DNA of 64,000 nucleotides from JAAYBF01 sp963716445 (GCA_963716445.1 OY970313.1:1240001-1304000); one strand, 5' to 3'; shown: positions 26,086 through 34,486, numbered from the stretch's first letter. Numbers and translations are program-made. Notes: generated from the letters alone by a model not told the origin.

Positions 26086-27047
26086 CGCGGGACGGCCAGC
26101 TCGACGATGAGGAGGCTTCGGCGGAGCCCGACGCGGCGGACGCCTACGACGCGTTCCACGAGGGCGGCGTCGTGTCGGCGGGGGTCAAGGCCGCGCCGCC
26201 GCAGGGCGGCACCGAGGACGCCGTCAAGGCCTACCTCCAGCGGATCGGCCGCGTGCCGCTGCTCACGCGCGAGGACGAGGTCCGCCTCGCGCGTCGCGTC
26301 GAGCAGAACGACATGGCCGCCAAGAACATGCTGATCGAGGCGAACCTGCGGCTGGTCGTGTCGATCGCCAAGCGCTACCAGAACCGCGGACTGACGCTGC
26401 TCGACCTGATCCAGGAGGGCAACATGGGCCTGATTCGCGGCGTCGAGAAGTTCGACTGGCGGCGCGGCTTCAAGTTCTCGACCTACGCGACCTGGTGGAT
26501 CCGCCAGGCGATGACCCGCGCGCTCGCCGACCAGTCGAGGACGATCCGCATTCCCGTGCACATGGTCGAGCGGATGAACAAGGTCCACGCCGTCCGCCGC
26601 CAGCTCTCCCAGCAGCTCGAGCGCGAGCCGACCGCGGCGGAGATCGCCGCCAAGCTCGACATGCGCGAGGACAAGGTCCGGGACCTGCTCAAGCTCGGCC
26701 AGGAGCCGGTCTCGCTCGAGTCGCCTGTCGGCAGCGGGGAGGAGACCGCCGAGTTCGCCGACTTCATCGCCGACGACGCCGGCGACCGCCCACTCGAGGT
26801 CGTCGCCCGTCAGCTGCGCGACGCCGACGTCATCGCCGTCCTCGACACGCTCCCCGAGCGCGAGCGCACCGTGATCGAGCTGCGCTTCGGCCTCGGCGAG
26901 CGCGGCCCCTTCACGCTCGAGGAGATCGGCGTCGAGGTCGGCCTGACCCGCGAGCGCGTCCGCCAGATCGAGGTCCAGACCCTCCACATGCTGCGCGACT
27001 CAGGCCGCGCCGGCGCCCTCGAGGGCACGACCGACGACCCGCATTAG
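26082..27047 (+). CDS. rpoD: Primary RNA polymerase sigma factor (RpoD/SigA type)
   Basis: A 321-residue group 1/2 sigma-70 factor. Region 1.2 (AVKAYLQRIGRVPLLTREDE), region 2 with the -10-reading helix (FSTYATWWIRQAMTRALA), region 3 (EREPTAAEIAAKL) and region 4.2 with its helix-turn-helix (TLEEIGVEVGLTRERVRQIE) are complete. Region 1.1 is essentially absent: only ~40 acidic residues precede region 1.2. Its place after dnaG, in the classical macromolecular-synthesis order, favours the housekeeping role. ATG overlaps the dnaG stop. Confidence 0.92.
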   Translation: MTRDGQLDDEEASAEPDAADAYDAFHEGGVVSAGVKAAPPQGGTEDAVKAYLQRIGRVPLLTREDEVRLARRVEQNDMAAKNMLIEANLRLVVSIAKRYQNRGLTLLDLIQEGNMGLIRGVEKFDWRRGFKFSTYATWWIRQAMTRALADQSRTIRIPVHMVERMNKVHAVRRQLSQQLEREPTAAEIAAKLDMREDKVRDLLKLGQEPVSLESPVGSGEETAEFADFIADDAGDRPLEVVARQLRDADVIAVLDTLPERERTVIELRFGLGERGPFTLEEIGVEVGLTRERVRQIEVQTLHMLRDSGRAGALEGTTDDPH

Positions 27048-27076
27048 GGGCCGGCCGCTATCTTGGTCCGCGCCGT

Positions 27077-27149
27077 TCCGGGGTAGCTCAATTGGCAGAG
27101 CGATCGGCTGTTAACCGATAGGTTGTGGGTTCGAGTCCCACCCCCGGAG
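27077..27149 (+). tRNA. tRNA-Asn (anticodon GTT)
   Basis: A full cloverleaf: acceptor TCCGGGG (27077-27083) pairs with CCCCGGA (27142-27148); the D arm is TAGCTCAATTGGCAGAGC; the anticodon arm is CGGCTGTTAACCG; the T arm is GTGGG-TTCGAGT-CCCAC. Discriminator G at 27149; CCA is not encoded. It is 29 bp downstream of rpoD. Confidence 0.95.
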
Positions 27150-27153
27150 CCTC

Positions 27154-27834
27154 CTAGGCCGCGAGGGTGTCGCGCAGCCAGGGCACGAGCTCGCCCAGGA
27201 AGCCGGGGTCGATCGAATGCCGTAGCGGGTACTCGCGGTAGAGGACGTCGGCGCCGGCGGCTTCGAGCGACTCGTGGGCCTGGCGGCCGAACGAGACCGG
27301 GATCACGGGATCGTGGCTGCCGTGGCCGATGGCGACGCGCGGGAGCGGCGGCTCGAGGTTCGGAGCCCAGTTCGGGACGGTCGGGATGAACCCGCTCAGG
27401 GCGACGATTCCCGCCGGGCGCGGGCGGTCGGGTCCGAGACCGAGCGCATGACCCATCACCGCGCCCTGCGAGAAGCCGCCGAGGACCGTGCGCTCCGGTG
27501 GGATGCCGGTCCGCTCCGACAGCGCGTCGAGCCATGCGGCGACGGTCGAGTAGGTCGAGCGAAAGGTGTCCGGATCGGGGTAGCCGACGCGCGGCACGAC
27601 GTACCAATGGGCGCCGCCCGGCGGCAGGCGCAGCGGTCCGCGCGGAGTCACCCCGAGCAGCCGTCGATCGGGATCGAGCGCGTCGAGGAGCGGGAATAGG
27701 TCGTTCTCGTCGGTCGCGCGGCCATGGAAGAGCACGAGCAGCCCCTCCGGCTCGGCGGCCGGCTCGCGGACGCGGAAGCGCAGGCCGTCGAGCGCCTCGG
27801 GCGCACTTGGCCGGTCGTCGCTCGCCGCGCTCAC
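27154..27834 (-). CDS. Alpha/beta-hydrolase of the phospholipase/carboxylesterase family
   Basis: A 226-residue serine hydrolase. The oxyanion-hole segment LVLFHGRA is near the N-terminus, the nucleophile sits in GFSQGA, the acid in GSHDPVIPV and the His in PLRHSID. This small single-domain type includes bacterial YtpA/MhqD-like esterases. It is third in a leftward set with a YceI protein and an FMN reductase, divergent from a MarR regulator. The start is a GTG 23 bp after the reductase stop, with GAGGA upstream. Confidence 0.87.
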   Translation of the reverse strand: MSAASDDRPSAPEALDGLRFRVREPAAEPEGLLVLFHGRATDENDLFPLLDALDPDRRLLGVTPRGPLRLPPGGAHWYVVPRVGYPDPDTFRSTYSTVAAWLDALSERTGIPPERTVLGGFSQGAVMGHALGLGPDRPRPAGIVALSGFIPTVPNWAPNLEPPLPRVAIGHGSHDPVIPVSFGRQAHESLEAAGADVLYREYPLRHSIDPGFLGELVPWLRDTLAA

Positions 27835-27857
27835 GTGGGCATCCTCGCGCACCCGGC

Positions 27858-28424
27858 TCAGGCCGCGATCCGCGCGCCGCCGTCGGGGCGAGCCTCGGCC
27901 GCCGCGACGAGCTTCGCCAAGACGCCGTCGAGCCCACCGCGGGTCGGAGCGTCGAGCTCGCCGTCCGCGGTGAACCGCTGCCCTGCCTGGCCGACCGCGA
28001 GCTCGCTGTCGAGCACGCGGGCGCCGGTTGCGCCGAGGACCTTGCGCGTCTCGGCTTGGGACCACACCGCTCCGAAGACGCCGGTGCTCGCGCCGATCAC
28101 CGCGACGGGCTTGTTGCGCAAGGGATTCGTGGCGAGCGGCCTCGACGCCCAGTCGAGCGCGCTCTTCAGGCCCCCCGGGATTGAGTGGTTGTACTCCGGC
28201 GTCGCGATCAGGACGGCGTCGGCGCCGGCGATCGCGGCGCGCAGCGCCTCCACGGCCGCCGGCGCCGACTCGCCGTCGTCGTCCTCGTCGTAGGGCGGGA
28301 TCGCCTTGAGTCCGTCCCACAGCTCGAGCTCGAGGCCATCGGGCATCCGCCGCGCCGCCGCACGCAGCAGCTTGGAGTTGTAGGAGTCGCGCCGGAGGCT
28401 GCCCGAGATTCCGAGGACCCTCAT
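27858..28424 (-). CDS. NADPH-dependent FMN reductase (quinone/chromate reductase-like flavodoxin fold)
   Basis: A 188-residue flavodoxin-fold protein. The FMN-phosphate loop GSLRRDSYNSKLL is at residues 8-20, the isoalloxazine-contacting PEYNHSIPGGLKSALDW motif is near 83-99, and a GASTG loop follows. These are the signatures of the NAD(P)H:FMN/quinone reductase family (ChrR, azoreductase YhdA). The ATG lies 2 bp after the YceI stop, so the two are almost certainly co-translated. Confidence 0.92.
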   Translation of the reverse strand: MRVLGISGSLRRDSYNSKLLRAAARRMPDGLELELWDGLKAIPPYDEDDDGESAPAAVEALRAAIAGADAVLIATPEYNHSIPGGLKSALDWASRPLATNPLRNKPVAVIGASTGVFGAVWSQAETRKVLGATGARVLDSELAVGQAGQRFTADGELDAPTRGGLDGVLAKLVAAAEARPDGGARIAA

Positions 28425-28426
28425 CG

Positions 28427-28966
28427 CTAGGCCGCCTTCACGAAGTACAGCTCGGCGACGATCGTCACGTCGTCTCCCAGCGCGGGGCCGCCGGTCGGCA
28501 GCTCGAGATTCCAGTCGATGCCGAAGTCGGTCCGATCGACCGTCGTGGTCAGCGTCAGACCGACGCGCTCGTTGCCGTGCGGGTCGGTGAGCGGCGCGCT
28601 CGCCGTTCCCGCCGCCTTGACGTGCCTCGTGACGCCCTTGATCGTGACCTCGCCGTCGACCTCGACCGTCTCGCCGTCGAGCGCGATCCGGTGCGCGGCG
28701 AAGCGCAGCTCGGGATGGCGCTCGCCATCGAAGAAGTCTGGCGACTGCAGGTGCGCGGCGAGGGCGTCGTCCTTGACGTCGATGCTGGCCACCTTGGCGG
28801 AGCCGGACAGCGACGCGCCCTCGGCGGTCGCGTCGAGCCGTCCCTCGAACTCGCGGAACTGCCCCTTGAAGCGGCCGGCGAGGTAGGGGACGTCGAACGC
28901 CACCGACGAGTGAGCCGTATCGAGGCGCCACGTGCCGGGCGCGGCGGCGATGGTGCTTGCGGTCAT
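28427..28966 (-). CDS. YceI family lipid-binding protein
   Basis: A 179-residue lipocalin-like beta-barrel of the YceI family, whose members bind isoprenoid lipids such as polyprenyl quinone analogues. Diagnostic blocks are WRLDTAHSSVAFDV at the start, GRFKGQFREFEG, and TDFGIDWN near the end. No signal peptide is visible, so it is probably cytoplasmic, unlike E. coli YceI. A GGAGG lies 7 nt before the ATG. First gene of the leftward operon. Confidence 0.9.
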   Translation of the reverse strand: MTASTIAAAPGTWRLDTAHSSVAFDVPYLAGRFKGQFREFEGRLDATAEGASLSGSAKVASIDVKDDALAAHLQSPDFFDGERHPELRFAAHRIALDGETVEVDGEVTIKGVTRHVKAAGTASAPLTDPHGNERVGLTLTTTVDRTDFGIDWNLELPTGGPALGDDVTIVAELYFVKAA

Positions 28967-28995
28967 GTTGCAACCTCCAGTCGATCCGTCTATAT

Positions 28996-29054
28996 TTGAG
29001 GACGCAACAAACTGTAGCGAGTATCAATTGACTCGTCAAGTATTGCTTACGCAA
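28996..29054. promoter_or_regulatory. Three TTG-N6-CAA boxes between yceI-like and marR-like genes
   Basis: TTGAGGACGCAA (28996-29007), TTGACTCGTCAA (29028-29039) and TTGCTTACGCAA (29043-29054) share the form TTG-N6-CAA; the second has perfect 5-bp arms. The region is unusually AT-rich for this genome. Such palindromes are typical MarR operators. The last two would fall at or in the start of the regulator gene, consistent with autorepression. Confidence 0.55.
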
Positions 29055-29537
29055 GCTTCTACATCGGATGCCTCCGCAGAGGAGGTTCCGCCTGCCCTGC
29101 GCGCTTGGACGCGGCTCGTGCGCGCCCATGCCGTGACGGCACGCGAGCTCAGCGGCGAGCTGCTGCAGGAACACGGGCTCAGCGTCAGCGCATATGAGGC
29201 GCTGCGCGTGCTCTCGGGCGCCGACGAGCAGCGGATGAAGCGCGTCGAGCTGGCGGAGCGGCTCGTGCTGACTCCGTCCGGGGTGACTCGGTTGCTGGAC
29301 GGGCTCGAGAAGGCCGGGCTGGTCGAGCGGGTGGCCTGTCCCGAGGACCTTCGTATCTCCTACACCCAGCTGACCGAGGCGGGCGAGCAGAAGCTCGAGG
29401 CGGCGTCGTGCGGTCACGTCCGCTTGGTCCGCTCGGTGCTCGAGGAGCACCTGCGCCCGGACGAGATCGCCGCCCTCGCCGAGCTGCTCGAGAAGTTGCC
29501 CGGCGGACCGGGCGACGACACCTGTCCGACGGAGTAG
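29028..29537 (+). CDS. MarR family transcriptional regulator
   Basis: A winged-helix regulator, about 169 residues from the TTG at 29028 (TTG 29043 is also possible; no clear ribosome-binding site decides). Helix ALRAWTRLVRAHAVTARELSGEL forms the dimer arm; the DNA-binding part is LAERLVLTPSGVTRLLDGLEKAGLVERV and the wing is ACPEDLRISYTQLTEAG. It probably controls the divergent YceI/FMN reductase/esterase operon through the palindromes at its start. Inducer unknown. Confidence 0.87.
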   Translation: MTRQVLLTQASTSDASAEEVPPALRAWTRLVRAHAVTARELSGELLQEHGLSVSAYEALRVLSGADEQRMKRVELAERLVLTPSGVTRLLDGLEKAGLVERVACPEDLRISYTQLTEAGEQKLEAASCGHVRLVRSVLEEHLRPDEIAALAELLEKLPGGPGDDTCPTE

Positions 29538-29570
29538 CCGCCGGCGCGCTGACGAGGCGCGCCAGTCCGG

Positions 29571-30800
29571 CTAGCGACCCGGCGCCGCGGTGCTCGCGAA
29601 CCTCTCGAGCGCGGTCGAGGCGGCCGCGCCGGCGTCGTGGCGCCCGGCCCACGTCGCGAGCTCGTGCGCCCGCGCCGACATCCGCTCGTCGGCCAGCAGC
29701 TTGCGCACGGCGAGCCGGATCCCGGCCGCCGTGACCAGCCGGCGGGGGAGGGCGACGCCACAGCCGGCCCAGGCCACTCGCGACGCGTTCTCGGCCATGT
29801 CGCCGGCCGCCGGCGCACCGACGACCGGGACGCCGCAGGACAGCGCCCGCGCCACCGTCCCGTGGCCGGCGTGGCAGACGACTGCCGCGCAGCGCGGCAT
29901 CGTGCGGGCGTAGGAGAGCCAGTCGACCACCCGCGCGTTGGCGGGCACGTCCCCGGGCAGCGCGCCGCCCGGCCGGTTGGTCGTCGCGATCACCCGCACC
30001 GGCTCGCGGGCGACTCCCGCCAAGGCGGCGGCGATCATCCGGCCCTCGGGATCCTGGGACGTGCTCGGCGCGATCAGGACCAGCGGCGCGTCGCCGGGCG
30101 GCAGCTCGACGTCCTCGGCGGGGCGCTCCCAGAGCAGCGGCCCGGTGACCTCGAAGGCCGGATGCCATTCGCGGCGGGGGTACTCGAGCTGCGGAAAGGT
30201 CGCGACCAGCGCAAGCTCGCGCGAGATGCCGTTGTGCGTGTAGTCGAGCGCCGGCAGCCCGACCTTGGCGCGCGCGGCGTTGAGCTCGTCGCGCCCGCGC
30301 AGCTCGCCGCGGCGCAGCAGCGGCTGCATGAGGCCCCATGCACGGCGGCCGAGCTCGGTGCGCGGCAACCGGGCGCCGATCGAGTACGGCGGCAGCCCCG
30401 CCTCGGAGGTCGGCAGGACGTGCGGGACGAGCGTCGCGAACGGGCGCTCCTCGACGCCGGCCGCGAGCCCACCGACCGCGGTGAGGATGTCCGCGACCAC
30501 GACGTCCGGGTCGAAGGACCGAATCAACGGGACGGTCGCGTGGGTCGCCTCGACCGCGGCCTCGTAGGGGGTCATGTCGCGGCCGGTCGGGAAGACGGAG
30601 TACTCGGGCGCGGCGGCGAACTCGAGCCCCTCGCGCTCGACGTCCTCGCGCCAGCGCTTCCAGGTCTGCAGGCAGACGCCGTGTCCGCGCGCCGCCAGCG
30701 CGCGGCCGAGGGCGATCGCGGGAAAGGCGTGCCCCGGATCGCCGAAGGCGGTGATCAGGAAGCGGTGACGGCCCGCGGAGGGCCGTTCGGCGAGGCTCAC
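29571..30800 (-). CDS. UGT/MGT-type glycosyltransferase (GT1 fold)
   Basis: A 409-residue GT-B fold enzyme. The N-terminal block RFLITAFGDPGHAFPAIALGRALAARGH is the acceptor-side signature, and the C-terminal nucleotide-sugar motif is CHAGHGTVARALSCGVPVVGAPAAGDMAENA, shortened here to its key residues: H in CHAGHGT and the D-M-A-EN contact. Macrolide glycosyltransferases and rhamnosyltransferases share these. GTG start. 32 bp downstream of the LLM oxidoreductase gene. The acceptor cannot be deduced. Confidence 0.87.
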   Translation of the reverse strand: MSLAERPSAGRHRFLITAFGDPGHAFPAIALGRALAARGHGVCLQTWKRWREDVEREGLEFAAAPEYSVFPTGRDMTPYEAAVEATHATVPLIRSFDPDVVVADILTAVGGLAAGVEERPFATLVPHVLPTSEAGLPPYSIGARLPRTELGRRAWGLMQPLLRRGELRGRDELNAARAKVGLPALDYTHNGISRELALVATFPQLEYPRREWHPAFEVTGPLLWERPAEDVELPPGDAPLVLIAPSTSQDPEGRMIAAALAGVAREPVRVIATTNRPGGALPGDVPANARVVDWLSYARTMPRCAAVVCHAGHGTVARALSCGVPVVGAPAAGDMAENASRVAWAGCGVALPRRLVTAAGIRLAVRKLLADERMSARAHELATWAGRHDAGAAASTALERFASTAAPGR

Positions 30801-30832
30801 CCGGGGGCGATCGCCGCGTCCCGCCGTCGCGC

Positions 30833-31873
30833 TCAGATCATCTCCGCGATCTCGCGGACCATCCGCATGCGGGCCTCGGGCTCGAAGACGGTCGGGGTCG
30901 CGACCAGCGTCCCGACGCCCGCCTCGCGGTAGACCTCGAGCCGCTCCTTGACCCGCTCCCTCGGCCCGACCAGCGACGTTCGGTCGATCAGCTCGGGCGG
31001 CAGCGCCGCGGCCGCCTCGTCCTTCTTGCCGTCGAGGTAGAGGTCCTGGACCTCCTGCGCGGCCTCCTCGAAGCCGTAGCGGCGCACGAGCGCGTTGTAG
31101 AAGTTCTTCTTGCGCGAGCCCATGCCGCCGACGTAGAGGGCAAGCAGCGGTCGGACGGCATCGCGCGCCTTGTCGATGTCCTCGTCGATGCAGAGGTTGA
31201 CGTTCGGGGCGATGTCGAACGACTCGTCGATCCGCTTGCCGTTGCCCGCCCGCGCGGCGCCCTCCTCGAGCAGCGTCCGGAACTCGGCCACGTGCTCGGG
31301 CGAGAAGAACGTCGGCAGCCAGCCGTCGGCGATCTCGCCGGTGAGGGTGGTGTTCTTCGGTCCGATCGCGGCGATGTAGATCGGCATCCGCTCCTGGACG
31401 GGCGAGATCATCAGCTTCAGGGCCTTGCCGGGGCCGTCGGGGAGCGGCAGCTCGTACAGCTCGCCGCGATACTCGAGCCGCTCGCGGGCGAGCGCCTTGC
31501 GCAGGATCTCGACGTACTCGCGCGTCCGCTGTAGCTGCTGGGCGAACGGCTGGCCGTGCCAGCCCTCGGCGACCTGCGGCCCCGAGGAGCCGATCCCGAG
31601 CAGCATCCGTCCGTTCGAGAGCTGATCGAGCGTCGCCGCCGTCATGGCGGTCATCGCGGGCGTACGCCCGGGGATCTGGAAGATCGCCGAGCCGATCTTG
31701 ACGCGCTCGGTGTGCGACGCCAGCCAGGCGAGCACCGTGGCGGTGTCGGAGCCGTAGGCCTCCGCGGCCCACACGGAGTCGAAGCCGGCCGACTCGGCCT
31801 CCTTGACGATCTCGAGCTGCTGCTCGGGCGTCAGTCCGAGTCCCCAGTACCCAACGTGCAGGCCCAACCGCAT
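30833..31873 (-). CDS. LLM-class (probably F420-dependent) oxidoreductase
   Basis: A 346-residue TIM-barrel of the luciferase-like family. The start MRLGLHVGYWGLGL, the GSAIFQIPGRTPAMTA strand-helix and LGIGSSGPQVAEGWHG are typical of actinobacterial F420-dependent members. F420 rather than FMN is inferred from subfamily resemblance. GGAGA precedes the ATG. Likely co-transcribed with the downstream glycosyltransferase. Confidence 0.88.
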   Translation of the reverse strand: MRLGLHVGYWGLGLTPEQQLEIVKEAESAGFDSVWAAEAYGSDTATVLAWLASHTERVKIGSAIFQIPGRTPAMTAMTAATLDQLSNGRMLLGIGSSGPQVAEGWHGQPFAQQLQRTREYVEILRKALARERLEYRGELYELPLPDGPGKALKLMISPVQERMPIYIAAIGPKNTTLTGEIADGWLPTFFSPEHVAEFRTLLEEGAARAGNGKRIDESFDIAPNVNLCIDEDIDKARDAVRPLLALYVGGMGSRKKNFYNALVRRYGFEEAAQEVQDLYLDGKKDEAAAALPPELIDRTSLVGPRERVKERLEVYREAGVGTLVATPTVFEPEARMRMVREIAEMI

Positions 31874-31983
31874 GCAAGTCTCCTTTCAACGAGCAGGGGC
31901 GACCTTGATGTCGCCGACGGCGCGTCGTACCCTCGCATGGCCGCCGCGCGGCATCGTATGCCACTCGCCCGACTCGGAACCGC

Positions 31984-32484
31984 ATGAGATCGCTCCGCAG
32001 GCCAGCCCGTGAGCTGCGCTCGGCGATCGACGAGATGCCGCTCGAGACGCGCCGGGCGATGCTCGACGCGATCGGCCGCAACCCGATCATCGTCGGCGCC
32101 TACGCGTCGCCGGACGGCGGCGTCTGCCCGATGCTCGCCGCTCACCGCAACGGCGGCCGGACCGACTACGCGCCGTTCGCGCGCGCCTGGGACCGCTACG
32201 CCCGCGCGGGCCGGCGTCCGCGGCAGGCGACCGAGCGCCAGCTCAACGCGCTACGCACGATGCTGGAGTCGAGCATCGACGCGCACGACGTGAGCGCGCC
32301 CGGCGCCCTGGCCGGGGCGATCGCCGACCACCGTCGCGCCCTGCGCGCGCGGCTCCGGCGCGAGGAGCACGAGGTCGCGCCCTACGCGGCGGTCGACCCG
32401 TCCGAGCTCGACTACAGCGCCTCGCCGGGCCGGACGAACTGCAGCTCCGGAACGATGCACGCGGACGAGGTCCTCAACAGGTAG
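31984..32484 (+). CDS. Conserved-looking protein of unknown function
   Basis: A 166-residue basic protein I do not recognise. Its N-terminal half has a compact pattern, MPLETRRAMLDAI, then IVGAYASPDGGVCPMLAAHRNGG and FARAWDRYARAG, that looks like a folded domain. The C-terminal half is helical and rich in Arg and Ala. No signal peptide or membrane segment. It is flanked by divergent LLM and convergent SDR genes, and its last 73 bp overlap the SDR 3' end, so the true stop deserves checking. Codon use matches neighbouring real genes. Confidence 0.6.
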   Translation: MRSLRRPARELRSAIDEMPLETRRAMLDAIGRNPIIVGAYASPDGGVCPMLAAHRNGGRTDYAPFARAWDRYARAGRRPRQATERQLNALRTMLESSIDAHDVSAPGALAGAIADHRRALRARLRREEHEVAPYAAVDPSELDYSASPGRTNCSSGTMHADEVLNR

Positions 32485-33134
32485 CGGACCGCCTCGGCGA
32501 TGTCCTCGGGCTGGATCATCTGGTCCTTGGGCACGCTCCCCTCGACCCAGTCGGTCATCGCGGTGGCCACGAACCCCGGGCAGAGCGCGGTCGCCTGGAT
32601 GCCGTCGCCGGAGTGCTCCTTGTGCAGCGCCTGGGTGAAGCCGACCACGCCGAACTTCGTGGCCGAGTAGACCGACAGCCAGCCCTGCCCCGACTTCCCG
32701 GCGATCGACGCGGTGTTGACGACGAGCGCCTTGCGGTGCTCGGCTCCCGCCTCCTTGAGCATCGGTAGCGCCTCGCGCGTGGTCAGCACGACGGCGCGCA
32801 GGTTGACGCCGATCTGCATGTCGAGCTTCTTGGTGTCCTGCTCGGCGATCGCGCCGCCGACGCCGACGCCGGCGTTGTTGACGAGCACGTCGAGGCGCCC
32901 GAAGCGCTCGCGGTGGCTTCGCACCAGGGCGACGACGTCGTCCTCCTGGGCCATGTTCGCCGGCACGGCCTCGACCTCGAGCCCCTCCGAGCGCAGCGTC
33001 TCGGCCGCCTGCTCGAGCTTGTCCGGGCGGCGCGCGGAGACGGTGACCCCGTAGCCGTCCTGGCCCAGGGCCCTCGCGATGGCCAGGCCGATTCCGCTCG
33101 AACCACCGGTGACTAGTGCGGCGCGTGCTGCCAA
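32412..33134 (-). CDS. Short-chain dehydrogenase/reductase
   Basis: A classical 240-residue SDR. Cofactor motif TGGSSGIG at residues 9-16, NNAG at ~86-89, catalytic Ser in NTASIAG and YSATK as the catalytic Tyr/Lys. An Arg after beta2 (SARRPDKL) suggests NADPH preference. TTG start with GGAGGAG upstream. The very C-terminus overlaps the convergent unknown gene. Substrate unknown. Confidence 0.92.
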   Translation of the reverse strand: MAARAALVTGGSSGIGLAIARALGQDGYGVTVSARRPDKLEQAAETLRSEGLEVEAVPANMAQEDDVVALVRSHRERFGRLDVLVNNAGVGVGGAIAEQDTKKLDMQIGVNLRAVVLTTREALPMLKEAGAEHRKALVVNTASIAGKSGQGWLSVYSATKFGVVGFTQALHKEHSGDGIQATALCPGFVATAMTDWVEGSVPKDQMIQPEDIAEAVRYLLRTSSACIVPELQFVRPGEAL

Positions 33135-33231
33135 GGGGCTCTCCTCCGTCAGGTTTGAAAGACCGGCGGAGGCTATTTGAATTCGGCGTTAAGACCTCAC
33201 GGTAGTCGCCACCTTGTAAGCGCCTGTCCCA

Positions 33232-33237
33232 TACGCT
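33232..33237 (+). promoter_or_regulatory. -10 hexamer TACGCT, probable leaderless promoter
   Basis: TACGCT followed by 7 nt and the GTG at 33245 of the thioredoxin-like lipoprotein gene. Confidence 0.4.
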
Positions 33238-33244
33238 CCACTCG

Positions 33245-34243
33245 GTGAAGGCCGGATCCCGTCTGACGGTTGTCGTGGTGGTCATGGGGATGCTCGCCCT
33301 GGCGCTTGCCGCCTGCGGGGGCTCCGGCACCGCCGACGACGTCGCGAGCGCGCCGCCGCCTCCGGCCCAGCCCGAAGACTTCCCGAGCGCCCAGGGCAAG
33401 ACGGTGCGCGAGCTGCTCTCGGAGGTAGGCCGGTCCGGCCCTGTCCTCGCCGCCTCGGTGTCTCAGTTCCAGCCCGGCGAGAACCGCTTCGGCTTCGCCC
33501 TCTTCGACCGAGCCCGCGCGCAGATCGCCGACGCTCCGGTGGTCCTGTACGTCGCCCCGGTCGGCGGCGGTCCCGCACGCGGGCCGATCTCCGCGCGCTT
33601 CGAGGAGATGTCGGTCAGGCCGCAGTTCCAAAGCCGCTCTGTCGCCTCGGACCCGGATGCCGCGAAGTCCCTCTACGTGGCGGAGCTCGACCTCCCCAAG
33701 CCCGGTCGCTACGACGTGCTGGGCCTCGCTCGCCTCGACGGCCGGATCGTCGCGGCGACGCCCGCCGGCGGCCCGCTGACCGTCCGCAAGGACGGTCCGG
33801 TGCCGAAGGTGGGGGAGATGGCGCCGGTCGTCCACACCGACACCGAGGCGGACGCGCAGGGCGACCTGGCGAGCATCGACACCCGACAGCCCCCCTCGAC
33901 GATGCACGACGCGGACTTCGCGGACGTCGTCGGCCGCAGGCCCGTCGTGCTGCTGTTCGCCACCGCGGCGCTCTGCCAGAGCCGCGTCTGCGGGCCTGTG
34001 ATCGACGTGACCGAGCAGGTCAAGGCCGAGCGCGGCGACGAGGTGACGTTCGTCCACCAGGAGATCTACCGCGACAACGACGTCAACAAGGGTCAGCGAC
34101 CGTCCGTCGCGGCCTGGGACCTGCCGACCGAGCCCTGGCTGTTCGCCGTCGGCCGCGACGGACGGGTCGCGGCGCGCATCGAGGGCGCCTTCGGCGAGCA
34201 GGAGCTCAACCGCGCGATCGACGCGGCCGTCCGCGCCCGCTGA
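33245..34243 (+). CDS. Thioredoxin-fold lipoprotein, membrane-anchored
   Basis: A 332-residue secreted protein. A signal peptide with lipobox LAAC (Cys near residue 23) is followed by a Pro-rich linker, a beta-rich domain (~50-195) and a C-terminal thioredoxin-like domain. The latter has PVVLLFATAALCQSRVCGPV, a C-x4-C pair in place of the CxxC of thioredoxin, and ends with a family-like WLFAVGRDGRVAARIEG strand. It could be a thiol-redox or metallochaperone (Sco-like) protein of the cell envelope. I do not recognise the N-terminal domain. Confidence 0.75.
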   Translation: MKAGSRLTVVVVVMGMLALALAACGGSGTADDVASAPPPPAQPEDFPSAQGKTVRELLSEVGRSGPVLAASVSQFQPGENRFGFALFDRARAQIADAPVVLYVAPVGGGPARGPISARFEEMSVRPQFQSRSVASDPDAAKSLYVAELDLPKPGRYDVLGLARLDGRIVAATPAGGPLTVRKDGPVPKVGEMAPVVHTDTEADAQGDLASIDTRQPPSTMHDADFADVVGRRPVVLLFATAALCQSRVCGPVIDVTEQVKAERGDEVTFVHQEIYRDNDVNKGQRPSVAAWDLPTEPWLFAVGRDGRVAARIEGAFGEQELNRAIDAAVRAR

Positions 34244-34397
34244 GCCGCCCCGACGAGAGGGCACGGGCCGTAGCCGGACTGGAACGCCGCGCGGCCGAGC
34301 GCGTAGCCGGCCGCAGAGGCAAGCCTCAACGGGCCATCACGGCGTGCAGCATGCCGCTGGCCCTGGACGTCACCCACCCGTAGGATTCGCTCCCTCA

Positions 34398-34471
34398 GGG
34401 CCGGTAGCTCAGCTGGTTAGAGCAGCGGACTCATAATCCGTAGGTCCCAGGTTCGAGTCCTGGCCGGCCCA
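34398..34471 (+). tRNA. tRNA with CAT anticodon (elongator Met or Ile2)
   Basis: A complete cloverleaf: GGGCCGG (34398-34404) pairs with CCGGCCC (34464-34470); the anticodon loop is GACTCATAATC; the T arm is CCAGG-TTCGAGT-CCTGG; discriminator A at 34471, no encoded CCA. The first pair is a normal G-C, which excludes a classical initiator tRNA with an unpaired 1-72. Whether C34 is lysidine-modified (Ile2) cannot be decided by eye. Confidence 0.93.
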
Positions 34472-34480
34472 CTACGGGAG

Positions 34481-34486
34481 TACGGT
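34481..34486 (+). promoter_or_regulatory. -10 hexamer TACGGT, probable leaderless promoter of the HNH gene
   Basis: TACGGT followed by 6 nt (tcgtgc) and the ATG at 34493, just beyond the tRNA 3' end. Confidence 0.35.

Noticed and set aside
29571..30800. Glycosyltransferase as a macrolide-resistance gene
   Set aside because: The GT1 fold is shared by many lipid and natural-product transferases; nothing nearby supports resistance.
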